Below, in pieces: positions 10,839 through 20,482 of a DNA stretch of 64,000 nt. Location of the stretch: positions 186,001 to 250,000 of the forward strand of contig CANTFL010001445.1 in NCBI GenBank assembly GCA_947650285.1, given 5' to 3'. Made by a program: the position numbers and the translations under genes. Source of the stretch: Hyaloperonospora brassicae (lineage: Eukaryota; Oomycota; Peronosporomycetes; Peronosporales; Peronosporaceae). The notes beneath the pieces were generated by a model. It was not told the DNA's origin. It searched no databases and was given only the letters and a program-made list of their open reading frames with translations. The first letter of the stretch is position 1. Each line of letters starts with the position of its first letter.

Positions 10839-11814
10839 ACACGCGCCCTAGGCGCTTGTAGACGGATTGCAAGTTTGCAATCGCGTCACGCATCTCCTCC
10901 GAGAGATGTGCCCTTCCCCAGGGCGAATTTAGGGAGTACACATCCCTATGTGCACGCTGCGAGTTGTCAACACAACTCGCACAAGGGTCTCCCCATGTGA
11001 GGCAAGGAATGCCTGCCTCACTCGATAAACAATGCAACCGGTACCTAGCACCGGTTGGCGTTCGCCGTTCGAACCTGAGGCGTGTTGCCTCAAGTTTCTT
11101 GAGCCACCCTTCTCGTCCAAAATTCTTTACGTTTTGGACGAACGCGTTCCACGCAGCCAAAAGCGATGTTTTGTCACGCTTTTGGTTGCTATTGTACCAT
11201 CGATGTCTAAGGAAGACATCGAGATAAAAGTCTTCTTCAGCGCGAAAGTTCTTCGCGCTGGGACTCAAGCCGTGAAGCTCGGTTGCATCGAATAAGGGTA
11301 TTCGATGGTGTTGGCCTGTCTCGTGAGACAGGCTATTGATGAGTTGTTCGGGCAAACGCCACGGCTTCAACTCATCACGCTTCACAGTGGTACCCTTGTC
11401 GGTACCACGGCTCCCAGATTGACGACGGCTCGCGCCATCGTCAACACGCTCGTGCGAAGACGCACGAGCCGGCGGTGGTGAAGAATAGAACTCACCACCC
11501 TGATCATCGTCATCACTGCCGAACAGACTGTGATGCGAATCACGAGTCCGTTCGTTCGGCAGTGGCCTTGGCGAATACTGAGGCGTCGCCGGTGAGCGAG
11601 ACGCCTCTGGAGCATTGCCCGAGTCAGACACGTCTGACTCGCCAGAGTAGATGACCTCCACATCGGGGTCATCATACGCACGCGGCGTGATACCGCGTGC
11701 ACCTGCAGCACCTGTTGCTGCAGGCGAAGAAGGGGCGGCAGACGACGAAGCGTCTGCCGCAGAGGCTTGCACAGCACCAGGCTGTGTGGGTCTTGAGTCA
11801 CCTCGCATAGACAT
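10210..11814 (-). CDS. Antisense accessory protein of element B (534 aa), unknown function
   Basis: A 534-codon frame runs opposite to pol, with a true ATG 130 bp inside the 3' LTR; its last ~210 codons overlap pol on the other strand. Regions: Ala/Ser/Pro-rich residues 1-50; VEVI followed by an acidic Ser stretch (52-65, SUMO-interaction-like); an acidic/Ser linker; an apparently folded region about 148-325 with Trp-rich helices and Cys 262, 271, 278, 281 plus nearby His (possible metal site); a disordered linker 326-395; a charged coiled coil about 400-520; a basic tail. The chromodomain lies opposite the linker, and the coiled coil opposite a disordered part of pol. C and D keep homologous frames with a few stops. 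I do not recognise the family. Antisense genes are known in some retroviruses, but homology is not implied. Confidence 0.72.
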   Translation of the reverse strand: MSMRGDSRPTQPGAVQASAADASSSAAPSSPAATGAAGARGITPRAYDDPDVEVIYSGESDVSDSGNAPEASRSPATPQYSPRPLPNERTRDSHHSLFGSDDDDQGGEFYSSPPPARASSHERVDDGASRRQSGSRGTDKGTTVKRDELKPWRLPEQLINSLSHETGQHHRIPLFDATELHGLSPSAKNFRAEEDFYLDVFLRHRWYNSNQKRDKTSLLAAWNAFVQNVKNFGREGWLKKLEATRLRFERRTPTGARYRLHCLSSEAGIPCLTWGDPCASCVDNSQRAHRDVYSLNSPWGRAHLSEEMRDAIANLQSVYKRLGRVFTDGPQDSSDGSRHTGGRDLQHPLTAESGAPSCSKRVDTPATGRGSSSLILNRHGDSRYAPLESVDHREHPPKDVVEEERPPPEPQAHHLDPYEMDRAIDELRDDLKHERDRRYALTDTVRKNRKDHEADRARDRADYATAQLQVERDVRSLFGELATARGEITRLNTEVSYLRDQTDRLERERKNLMDVLERGGYLHRKKKARTDSTT

Positions 11815-11844
11815 GTTAGCTATGCGAGGTCAAGCGGAAAGTGA
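11801..11844 (-). promoter_or_regulatory. Start region of the antisense gene: hairpin and Inr-like box
   Basis: The antisense ATG (11812-11814) lies in the 9-nt loop of a 10 bp stem whose arms are CCTCGCATAG and CTATGCGAGG (11801-11810 and 11820-11829). The same stem is kept in C and D. Upstream on the minus strand, 11831-11844 reads TCACTTTCCGCTTG, which resembles the oomycete initiator element. The equivalent in C is 22488-22501; D has diverged there. The initiator call is weak. Confidence 0.35.
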
Positions 11845-11932
11845 GTGGAACGGACCAAACAAGTACTCCCTGTCCCAATGGTGGCCAACCGGTGGCCTCC
11901 ATATTTCGATAGTCACACGGTGACTATCAGTT

Positions 11933-11941
11933 AAGGGGGGG
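11933..11941 (+). other. 3' polypurine tract of element B
   Basis: AAGGGGGGG followed by TGA lies directly before the 3' LTR at 11945. A purine run at this place is the usual plus-strand primer of LTR retrotransposons. Confidence 0.8.
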
Positions 11942-11944
11942 TGA

Positions 11945-12334
11945 TGTAACGGGGCAGCCCGTTACATAATATTGTCACTTAAGGAAAGTGACAATAAAGA
12001 ATATAAAGATGGATATTCTTTAAACAATATCACCGAAGCGGTGATATTGAAGGGTCGACCAGAAGAGTCTGTTCATTGGTTGATATCGTGATGATATCAA
12101 CCCACCAATCGCCGCAAGACGCGCGCAATGAGTGGTGACGAGACGTCACCATACATGCAGTTATATTAGTATAATTGAATTAAGTCAAACGAAGAGACAG
12201 TAGTTTAAAGACTTAATTTATTAATATAACAGTTCTACTTTTACCCTACCTACGCTTCCTCGCTCGCCACGTGTACGTCCGTCGGGGCACCCAAATCCCT
12301 TGCGTTAAGTTACGCAAGGGTGTGCCCCGTTACA
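11945..12334 (+). repeat. 3' LTR of element B
   Basis: This 390 bp repeat shows no difference from the 5' LTR (4355-4744) in my comparison. It is followed by GATGA, the second copy of the target duplication. The antisense gene starts 130 bp upstream of it, so this LTR or its border is the likely place for an antisense promoter. Confidence 0.95.
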
Positions 12335-12339
12335 GATGA

Positions 12340-14263
12340 CCTCTGGTGTAGCACCTGTAGAGCTGTGCTCGCTGCACACGTCCAGTAACCAGTATGACTA
12401 CTCGCATGGTGCTGCCCTTGCTGACAAACGGGTTTGACCCAAAGTCGGGGCGGCACTTGTTATGCTGAACATGCAACGAAAGCACACAAAGCATTGCGGG
12501 CACTAGTCGGCCCAAACGTTCCAACCTCAATCGAAGTTTGCTTTCGCGCACGGTGGCTGCCGTGTCACATGGCGTTGCACCACGATTACGAACACGGCAG
12601 CCGGAGCTTCGGGAACAAATGTGTTCGACAAGAAGTCCTTCGGCGTGTAAGACACCTCTTAGAAAGCCTTTTATAGCCATGACACTGCCGCTCGAATCAT
12701 GGGGTGACAGCCAGACACGATCCAGCATCGACATAGCCGCGTGTGTAAGGACTGGACCCCGCAAAGACAGATGGATGCGGATGTTGTAGCCTATGAATAT
12801 CGAGCGAAATCACAGCAGACATGTCAGTCTGACTAACTATGCGTTGATGAGGTGCACGAACAGCTTCCACCGCATCTTCCCGCTGGCTATCCGGCCGATC
12901 TGATTCTTGCTGACCTTCTCTGGATTTTCGTGGAAGCACCGGCCGCTCGGATGAAGTGGAGAGCCCGTTACATTGGCACCCGAACGAGCGTCAGCCATTC
13001 ATGACCTGTGTTTTGTTCTCGGATGCTCAACGCGAGAGCATCGACTAGTGACCTCTCGAATGGACTTTTCGGACGCATTTCGAGGCTCAATTGCTCCGAG
13101 AAGATATCCTCATCCATTTAGTGATTCTACTCGAGAGAAGTCTGGTGCTATGTAAAACGATACGAGGCACTGCTCATTTACTAGCAGCTACGAGATCGAT
13201 CACTAGTAAAGGCTCTACAATCTCCAGTCCTGTGTCGTGCCCCAGCGCCTTTTCGGTCTTCCAACTTGTCTTCATCAAACACGACGTGTGATCGTTCAAA
13301 AGTCATACCTGTCCGATCTACGAGCGCTAGCATCGCGACGGAAGCGGCTCGTGGATGAGGATGTAACACCACGAGTGTGTGCGATCCCATCAGATCAAAG
13401 TTCACGACCGCTGCACTGTCTTTGAGGCTGGTAGATCCGAGAAACAAGCACTGTTCGTTCTCTTCCGGCTGTTTCACGTGTCGGATGACAATGGTCGGGC
13501 GTTCACGTGAGCTAAGGAACTAACGTGCCCGACGAAAGAGTGTGCAGCATAGCGGTGGGGCGTAAGCTCGTCGGGAGTGATCTGCTGCAACATACCCGAC
13601 ACCACGCATGGGAGTTAAGATGCACAACGAATTAACCAAAGGTGCGTTTTCGCGCAGCTGGCACGTGACCTAAGCCACCTGCAACGATGTGCCGCCCTCA
13701 GCAGAATCAACGATGGCAAGGGCTGTGTTTGCTGAAGATAGTCATTGGGAGGGCATTCCGTAGTTCGATCGCATTAGCAACGTTTGAATGCGCGAGAAAA
13801 ACTGGCGCGGCTCTCACCGATGCTGTTCAGAATGTGACAGATCAGTAAAATTTGCCTTCTGTGGCACAAATGGTGCTATGGTCGAGGTAGAGCGAGAGTC
13901 TAGGGGATCCTAGCTTCATTAGTGGGACTGACCGTACAGCGCAGAGAGACGGGACTGCAAATAGCCAGGCATCAATCGATACAAAAAGCAAGTGCTGTGG
14001 AATCCTGATGCCCTGAATCCTCCAGTTGCTGCGCTCTAGAAGCACGTATAGCCCGGATCTTCTCGCTTGACTACCTCGCCACCTCTCTGGTCGCCTCTCT
14101 GGTCCATCAAATCGACGCAAAGAATCCGCGCGAGCAGCAGAACTTCCGTGTCACATACTCTACCATAGTGGCTTCACGGTAAGGAGCTCTGTGGCAACCG
14201 CTCACAATTCCTTTTGCAGTCCAGTGCGCAGTACCCGTTCTCGTCCATCTCCACCACTGTCCC
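12340..14263. other. Unassigned sequence with a possible coding remnant
   Basis: About 1.9 kb shows no gene I recognise. Several overlapping frames under 150 codons exist on both strands. The most protein-like is the minus-strand frame 13477-13181, which begins without a clear start and reads on upstream of 13477; the short frame 13118-12972 (minus) may belong with it. These could be remnants of one host gene. Elements A and B inserted just to the left. Confidence 0.4.
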
Positions 14264-14833
14264 ATGAAGCTCATCAAACTCATTGCACTCTCCGTGGGCG
14301 CGTCGCTGTTCGTCGCGGCGGATGTCGCTTGGGCCTCTGACGCGTCACCCGAGAAACTGGACTTTGAATCCATCAGGGGCACGGATAGTGGTCGTGGTCC
14401 GTCGCGTGGACCGGCGGAAGAGCGCATGAGGGGATTTACGGACGCGGTATATATCGGTAACAGATACGGTATTGAAAAGATAGTGCCGAAGATCGAGAGT
14501 GCTGACATGGGATTCGAAAAAGTGGCGGAGAAGTTGAGCAGCCATGTCGCTCTACCTACAGCGTCGTTTGAGCATCATCAGGGTGGAGACGCGATGGTAA
14601 AGCGATCAACGTCTATTAGACGACGACAGCCTCCTACTCGTTTGACCAATGGCAATATGAAAAGAACTGACGAGACGATCGCAGATGCTCCTACGAAGGC
14701 GGACGACCCCGAGACAGCAGCGGCCAACCTGCACGCTAGACGACCGGCAAAAGAGGAAGATGAAGGATTACTAGAGTCGTTTTTTGTGGAGGAAAAGGAA
14801 AAATGGGAGCGCCGCCTGCTCTCTAACAAGTAA
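14264..14833 (+). CDS. Secreted EER-type effector candidate (189 aa)
   Basis: The intact frame begins with a typical signal peptide: Met-Lys, a hydrophobic core to about residue 19, and a likely cleavage after Ala-Trp-Ala at 22-24. An EER motif follows at residues 52-54, preceded by RGPSRGPA where RXLR-class oomycete effectors carry RXLR, so it is at best a degenerate RXLR. The mature part is hydrophilic, lacks cysteine, is rich in Lys, Arg, Glu and Ala, and looks mostly helical or disordered. RXLR-EER proteins are secreted by Peronosporales and many act inside plant cells; that role is inferred here from layout only. No WY fold is evident by eye. It stands alone between transposons, typical of effector genes in gene-poor regions. 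Confidence 0.6.
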   Translation: MKLIKLIALSVGASLFVAADVAWASDASPEKLDFESIRGTDSGRGPSRGPAEERMRGFTDAVYIGNRYGIEKIVPKIESADMGFEKVAEKLSSHVALPTASFEHHQGGDAMVKRSTSIRRRQPPTRLTNGNMKRTDETIADAPTKADDPETAAANLHARRPAKEEDEGLLESFFVEEKEKWERRLLSNK

Positions 14834-16285
14834 CAGCGAGTTGAATCGAGCGGAAGCCACTGCATCGGATCTGAAAGCGAACGACGCCTTAGTCTTTGTT
14901 GCGCACACGTACGCACTGCAGAAAAGCATCCAGCGGGACTAGCAGCACTGTGAAGAACAAGCGGTTGGCCCGCCTCTGAAGACGCTTTCGCAATAGCGTT
15001 AGATGAAGCACTTGCCTCTACATACCATGGAACGCTCGTACTAGTAATTTAGCTCGCGGTCGTTCTTGCTTTCTGCGTTTGTCTCTCTTAACTGATGAGT
15101 CGGCGGTGGTGTATGAATGATGTTGTGTAGCTCAACGCAGGCTCTGATAGTAAGAGAGTGGGAGGTAGCTGATGTCAACACGAGACCTTCATACGCACGG
15201 CACACGTTCAGTTCCTTTCGTGCTCGCTTGGTCCATCGAATCGGTAAACAGAAGTTCCGATTGCTCGCGCGAGTCGATCGAAACGGTGACATCAGTTAAG
15301 CGTAAACTACCTGTAAACTCATCGTCGCGAGCTCAGCGGCGTTGGCGGAAATTAGATGCCATGATGCACCCACACGTTCGTCTCGACATCAATGGCCAAC
15401 TAGCTCTCTTCATCACACTAACGCCTTGCACTCTGCAGAAACGAAGACGCCGGTCGGGATGAAGTCTTCGCGTGTGAGTCATGCATGCATGCAAGAAGCC
15501 CAAAGTGTTTGGCACGAAGGAAAAAGGCAAAAACGTTACCGACATTGAGTGCAATGCCTGTCCTGTCATCGACTCGAACCTTGAGCTTACGAACGGGAAG
15601 AGGTTGCCATAGACCGCGAGACGTCCTACTTGAATCACTTTTTTCGCTTCAAACACAACATAACCAGCAGCAGGCAAAGCTCTAGTTGCTGTCGACAAGT
15701 GGGCATCGGGATGGAAAGCTCGAGAACGTACTGTTGGTGGTGCTTATGTTGGAGACGCTGTAGAATAGGAGAGAGAGAGAGAGACGACGACGACGGCGGC
15801 GGTGAAGAAGACGGTGCCCAGGACGACCAGTGTTGGTGACGTCGCTGTCTAATCAGGTAAGAATTGGTGACGGCACTAATAAAGCGTCGTCGATCGAAAA
15901 CAAGCGTATCTATTACACGTAGACGCAGCATATTCTGAAAGCAGCAGATACGTGGATCGTCGAGGAATGAGGACTTGACAGGAGCTTCGATATATCACGA
16001 GAAACAGCTGCGGTCGCGCCAAGTCGTCGGCGTTCTCCAAAATAGGGAGCGACGACAAGAGACAGCTGTTCTTTGATGACACCGGCCGTGCTGCTACTGC
16101 TGGGCTTTGGGCTCTCGTTGGACAGCACGACGTGCGTGTGGGCTACCCGTGACTTGCATGCAATTTGTCAGCAAGCTGTTGCTTTGGACTGTCGGACTGC
16201 AGATTGAATTAAGCTGACACACGATCTGTAAGGACTAAGCTCGTTTCATAAAAATTGATACGAATGTACCAATTTTTGAAGGCCA
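14834..16285. other. Unassigned sequence after the effector candidate
   Basis: No convincing gene is seen. A short GA dinucleotide run passing into GAC/GGC triplets lies at about 15769-15802. Frames on both strands are short and overlap without recognisable motifs. The first part may hold the 3' UTR of the effector candidate. Confidence 0.5.
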
Positions 16286-17402
16286 CGACTAGGTGCACCC
16301 TCCCCCCTTTTGCTAGGGGCACAGCCCATTTTTGCTACGGGTACACCCGCGCGCCTAAAATAAATAATGGACTTCACATTTTATAGTGCAGAATAGTTTG
16401 TGTGTACGGCACAGTACAATTGTATGTAGAAGCACTTAACTGAATTGCTGATTGTTTTTGGCCTAGGATCTGACGGTTAAGGACAAGAATTCCATCTACT
16501 GCAAAAGAGGAAGAACATGTCTTAAACACCTGTCTTGGTCGCGCAATTGCGCCTATGTCCCCTCATACTCATTCAAAACGACTGAAAACACCGGATAATA
16601 CCACACACCAGTTGAACTCATAAAATGGCGTAAGAAAGCCTGTGAGAGGGACAACCGTCGATCGAATAGATGTAACCCCCACGCGCCGCTCTCAAAGGCT
16701 CCAGCTTTCTTTCCAGATACGAATTGGAAACAACTTCAAACGGTTTGCGGCTATTGAGGGTATGCCATCGTCATCGCTAGATCAAAGAAAACGAAGCGGG
16801 GTCTGAAACACATCTATTACAATTGCGATCATGGCGGTACCTATAGAATATTAATAACCTTAGTGAAGATGAAAGGAAGAGACGAAATTCCAGATCGTTA
16901 TAAAATACTTCGTGCGCATTCAATTTTTTTCATCTTCTTACCCGAAATGATCTGCCCGAAGTGGGGCATTTTTTTGTATGTACCGGTACGTACCTCGTCA
17001 CAGACCGTAGCCAATAAATTCTTTACGTACTGCAAGCCGTATGTGTTTTCCTGTGCCTTTCTCGATTATATACGTCGATAAATTCAAGTCGTTGCCACTG
17101 CCGATGACCAGGTCACTCGGCATCGTACCATCGATTTGGATACCTTGTTCGATACAGTATAGATTCCAGCAGTCATTGCTCGTTCGGATACCGCCCTGGT
17201 CACGATGGATTGATAGAATCTTGACTAAGAGTGGATCTGCCTTATAAGGCTGGGAGATAGGAAGCAGTAGTAAATGAATACGTGTTTTACGTATTATTCT
17301 GCACTATAAAATCTGAGGTCCTTTTTATCATTTTAGGCGGGAAGGCGTGCCCGTAGCACCAATGAGGTGTTTTCCTAGCAAAAGTGAGCGTGCCCCAAGT
17401 CG
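16286..17402 (+). mobile_element. Small Mutator-like element with ~105 bp TIRs, decayed
   Basis: The ends form imperfect inverted repeats: 16286 to about 16395 matches the reverse complement of about 17300 to 17402. Both pass through CTTTTGCTAGG, a GGTGCTACGGG-like block, CGCCTAAAAT and finally ATTTTATAGTGCAGAATA. Inside, 16761-16850 translates to a FAR1-like zinc-binding segment (YYNCDHGGTYR after an AIVIARSKK-like strand), the N-terminal domain of many MULE transposases, preceded by a frameshift. The rest of a transposase is absent or unrecognisable, so this is a deleted copy. A clear target duplication was not found. Confidence 0.65.
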
Positions 17403-17404
17403 TC

Positions 17405-17690
17405 GTCATTTTGTAATATTATCTATTTAGATAATATTCAATCAACATCATTCTAGAAGAGGTGATGTTAACAGCATATTACCCCCCAATAATATTCTTA
17501 AGTGCTATACTTATTGGTTGATGTGAACGCGACATAAGCCAAATTAAACACTAATCGCATTCCGACACGCGCATGGGTGGTGAGCAAGAATCCCACATAG
17601 CAGATTGTAGTTTTAGAATAGTTAGATTGGGACAAAGATGGTTTACTTATAAAGAACATAAAAAAGCTCATTTATTTACGAATTTAAAAC
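17405..17690 (+). repeat. Old LTR relic, subfamily of the 53957 LTR
   Basis: This segment aligns with the LTR at 53957-54399, including the block near CGCGCATGGGTGGTGAGCAAG and the following CCCACATAGCAGATTGTAG. It keeps family-type stems, for example AATATTATC with GATAATATT and AACATCA with TGATGTT near 17415-17475. Both ends are unclear; the large MULE begins where it fades out. Confidence 0.6.
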
Positions 17691-17696
17691 AGTGCC

Positions 17697-18073
17697 CCAC
17701 GTCCTAGTATTATTTTTTAAAGGTGTAACATACAAAATCAAATTACCTTAATCATTCTTGTTGCCCCTTTCACGGCCGTGACCAACCCCCGCCCGGACCG
17801 GGAAGCCGCGGAGACGGTTCTGCCGCGGGCGTGCTGCGCTTGCAGACACCAGTTGTAGAACCCTCTTCGCGGCCCGGCCCCGAACAGGTAGAGGGTTGGT
17901 CACGGCCAGCCCCAGTCGGTCTGTGCTAATGTTGTTGATTCTGATGTTATTGCTTTTGTTATTGTTCTTTTAGTAGCTACTGTTGATATTGTTGCTGCTA
18001 CTATTAATGCTACTGGTAATGCTACTTCTGTTGCTGCTGTTGCGTTTGTTGTTGTAGGTGTTATTGTTGATGT
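17697..18073 (+). repeat. Left TIR of the large MULE
   Basis: This is the inverted partner of 21404-21781. The outer half is GC-rich with a palindromic GGTCACGGCCGTGACC-like core; the inner half is an imperfect triplet repeat rich in Val, Ala and Asp codons. Confidence 0.8.
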
Positions 18074-19356
18074 TGATGCTGCTACTGGTGATGATTCTAC
18101 TCTTGCTGCTGCTGCTGTTGTTGTTATTGTAGGTACAGTGGTTGCAGTTAGTCTTGTTCGACTTGTTCGACTTTTATGATCGTATATTTCTCTCTGCTTT
18201 TAAATTTGGAAACTTTTAAACGCATTATCATATGAATAACCCCAAAAAATATTATACTTCTTATTATTTCTTTTTGACGACTTGAATGTCTGCATACTTC
18301 TTTGTATGTCGGCGTATCTCCAGGAGGAAATGTACGATGATTGCTAAATCGTATTTGTCAAAAAGTTTCGTCAGTGTATTGAACGACAACGTGTTTGCAT
18401 AAATTTTTGTCATGATGGTGTATTTTGGCAGTAAATGCAAATTTGTAACATCAATATCGTTTCTCGAGATAAAAAAATTGAGGTGCCGTCTAAACTTGCT
18501 GCATGCTCGAATATTGTACAAGATAAATTGACTTTTTAAAGCAATACGAAAACCGGATATATTGAATTATACAGTGCTGATGAAGAAATGCCAGCGCTGA
18601 TTTAGAAATTCAACGATGTCTATCTAAAACTTCTGTAAATTACACAAGGAGCACGTAAAGTGTTCAAAGAAGATGACAAGGCATGGAATACATTTGGTTT
18701 GGTTAATGTGCATAATCACTCCAGCATATTGGCATATTTATACGCCACGGTAAGATATTGCATTAATGAGTATGCAATCAAAGGAAATTGTTATATTTAA
18801 AGCAAAGAAATCCCTGTATGTGACGAAAAACTTCATTCCATATACTTTATGCAGATAAGACACTAAGTTAGTAAATAGCACTCAACTCGTCGTACAAGTT
18901 CTGCGGCTATGGTTAAATTGATTTCAAATGATATATTTTATGGTTTAACACTTGTCGATTTCCTCTGTCGCTTGTTGCGAAGGAATTCTATTCTACTTTA
19001 AACGCCCTCGTTTTTATAAATGGAGCGTCCACACACATCTTGTGTAAAAATCCCTAACTACGATCGGCCGTTTGTTCGTTTCGTCTTTCTCAGAATAAGC
19101 AACTATGAACGTCAATAATTTCCATGAGTCGTAAAAATTATAGAACATAAATTTTGTCTTACAGAGTGCCTATGTCCAAACAGCGTATGGACGCAAGGTA
19201 AGCCAACGCCTTTGATGCAAACACACGAGCATCTTATAACTTTATCGAAAATTTAAACTGAAAACGTTGCTATAAAATTTCCCACTCATCTTCAAATTGC
19301 GACGATATAGCATGATTGCGAGCTTCTATCAAAGTCGCATAGACAATCTGCAACCA

Positions 19357-20482
19357 TCAATTTGTCCAATTTTCGAGACGCATCTGGAGTAGGCACTCCC
19401 ACCGACTTACTTTCGGTGTATTTTCAGCCCACTTGCTTGCTATGTAGCGCTCAAAATCCAGGAAACTATCTATTATGGGAAGACTGCGAACTTCTTTCAA
19501 CGCGCTATTAACTGATTCCACATTATTCGATGTCAAATTATTACACCTTGGACATCGCAAAATTGCTGTCGACCATTTTTCACGCCTGACATCCTGAAGC
19601 CACGAGAGCGCCGTTGCATCTTATAGAGCAATTTTAGCTGCCATCTTCTCGTATTCAAGTTTCGTTCGAGAGTGGGCCAGATTTCACGCCAGATTTCTGG
19701 CACTTTGGACCTCTACTTCTTGTAAATAATTACCATAGGTGCCTCAGGCGAAATAATTGTGGAATATCTGGTTCCGTTGTCCGCATAGCTTTCATAAGTC
19801 TCTTTCTCTATTGATACCACGCACGATGAAGATGGCATGATGCAAGAAAGTATAAATCTTAGAAACCAGCTCCAGTTTTTCTCATTCTACCTCGCTTTAA
19901 TTTCAACTCCAATATTTGAATTATGTTGTTTTTATATCGAAAGCACGTAACAGCAAAATTCCACCGACCGAATGCTTCAAGAAAGTACCGTCACCGATAT
20001 TTTTTGCTCGCGGTATATTTTCCAAATGCTTTGATGTCTTCTCGAAAAGTGATACCTAATCGCTTAAATTCATTATTCAAAATTATAAAGCTCAACTTTG
20101 TGACTTTCATTCTTCATTTGTGCGACGTAAGCTGAAATTAGACTGTATTTCTCATAATCACTTCCAGAAAATTTCACCTGGATTCTGTCGAGTGCGTTGA
20201 CGCAGATTCTTGTAACTTGTAATAACTCTTTCATTTCTCAGCTTTTCTCGAATCATCACAGGAGTCACTTTTCGGCCTAATATCATGGCCATCTCTCTGA
20301 TTGCAGAATTCGAAGCAATTTGTTTGGCTATCGCGCACCGTGAAGACTCTTTTGTAAAGTCGGAATCCTTGCAAGAGTGTAATGAATTTCGCGTCGGGGA
20401 CCGAAGCTGTAGAAAAACGCAAATTATACAGCAAATAGACAGTCATATCGTAGGTAATTGGCTTTGTAACGTCGTCTATCAC
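19357..20482 (-). pseudogene. MULE transposase relic
   Basis: Minus-strand fragments in more than one frame resemble a Mutator-like transposase. The clearest is 19560-19357, which encodes CPRCNNLTSNNVESVNSALK followed by REVRSLPIID-like residues, the conserved segment after the catalytic core. Upstream pieces near 20080-19980 read IILNNEFKRLGITFRED, and 20482-20231 may be the N-terminal part. Stops and frameshifts separate them, and the DDE residues could not be placed. It lies inside the TIR pair 17697-18073 / 21404-21781, which supports the assignment. Confidence 0.6.

Larger units (their letters stand above)
4355..12334 (+). mobile_element. Ty3/gypsy chromovirus element B, full length with antisense gene
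   Basis: This complete LTR retrotransposon of 7980 bp is flanked by the 5 bp target duplication GATGA (4350-4354 and 12335-12339). The two 390 bp LTRs looked identical when compared along their length, so insertion is recent. Order: LTR, possible primer site, gag, -1 frameshift signal, protease, RT, RNase H, integrase, acidic linker, GPF module, chromodomain, polypurine tract, LTR, plus a large antisense frame from 11814 to 10210. Pol carries an extra C in the protease region, a TGA in RT and a small deletion after it, so this copy should be non-autonomous although it transposed recently. Confidence 0.97.

Noticed and set aside
14107..14508. A 133-codon minus-strand frame opposite the effector candidate
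   Set aside because: The plus-strand frame has a proper signal peptide and EER layout; the opposite frame has no motif.
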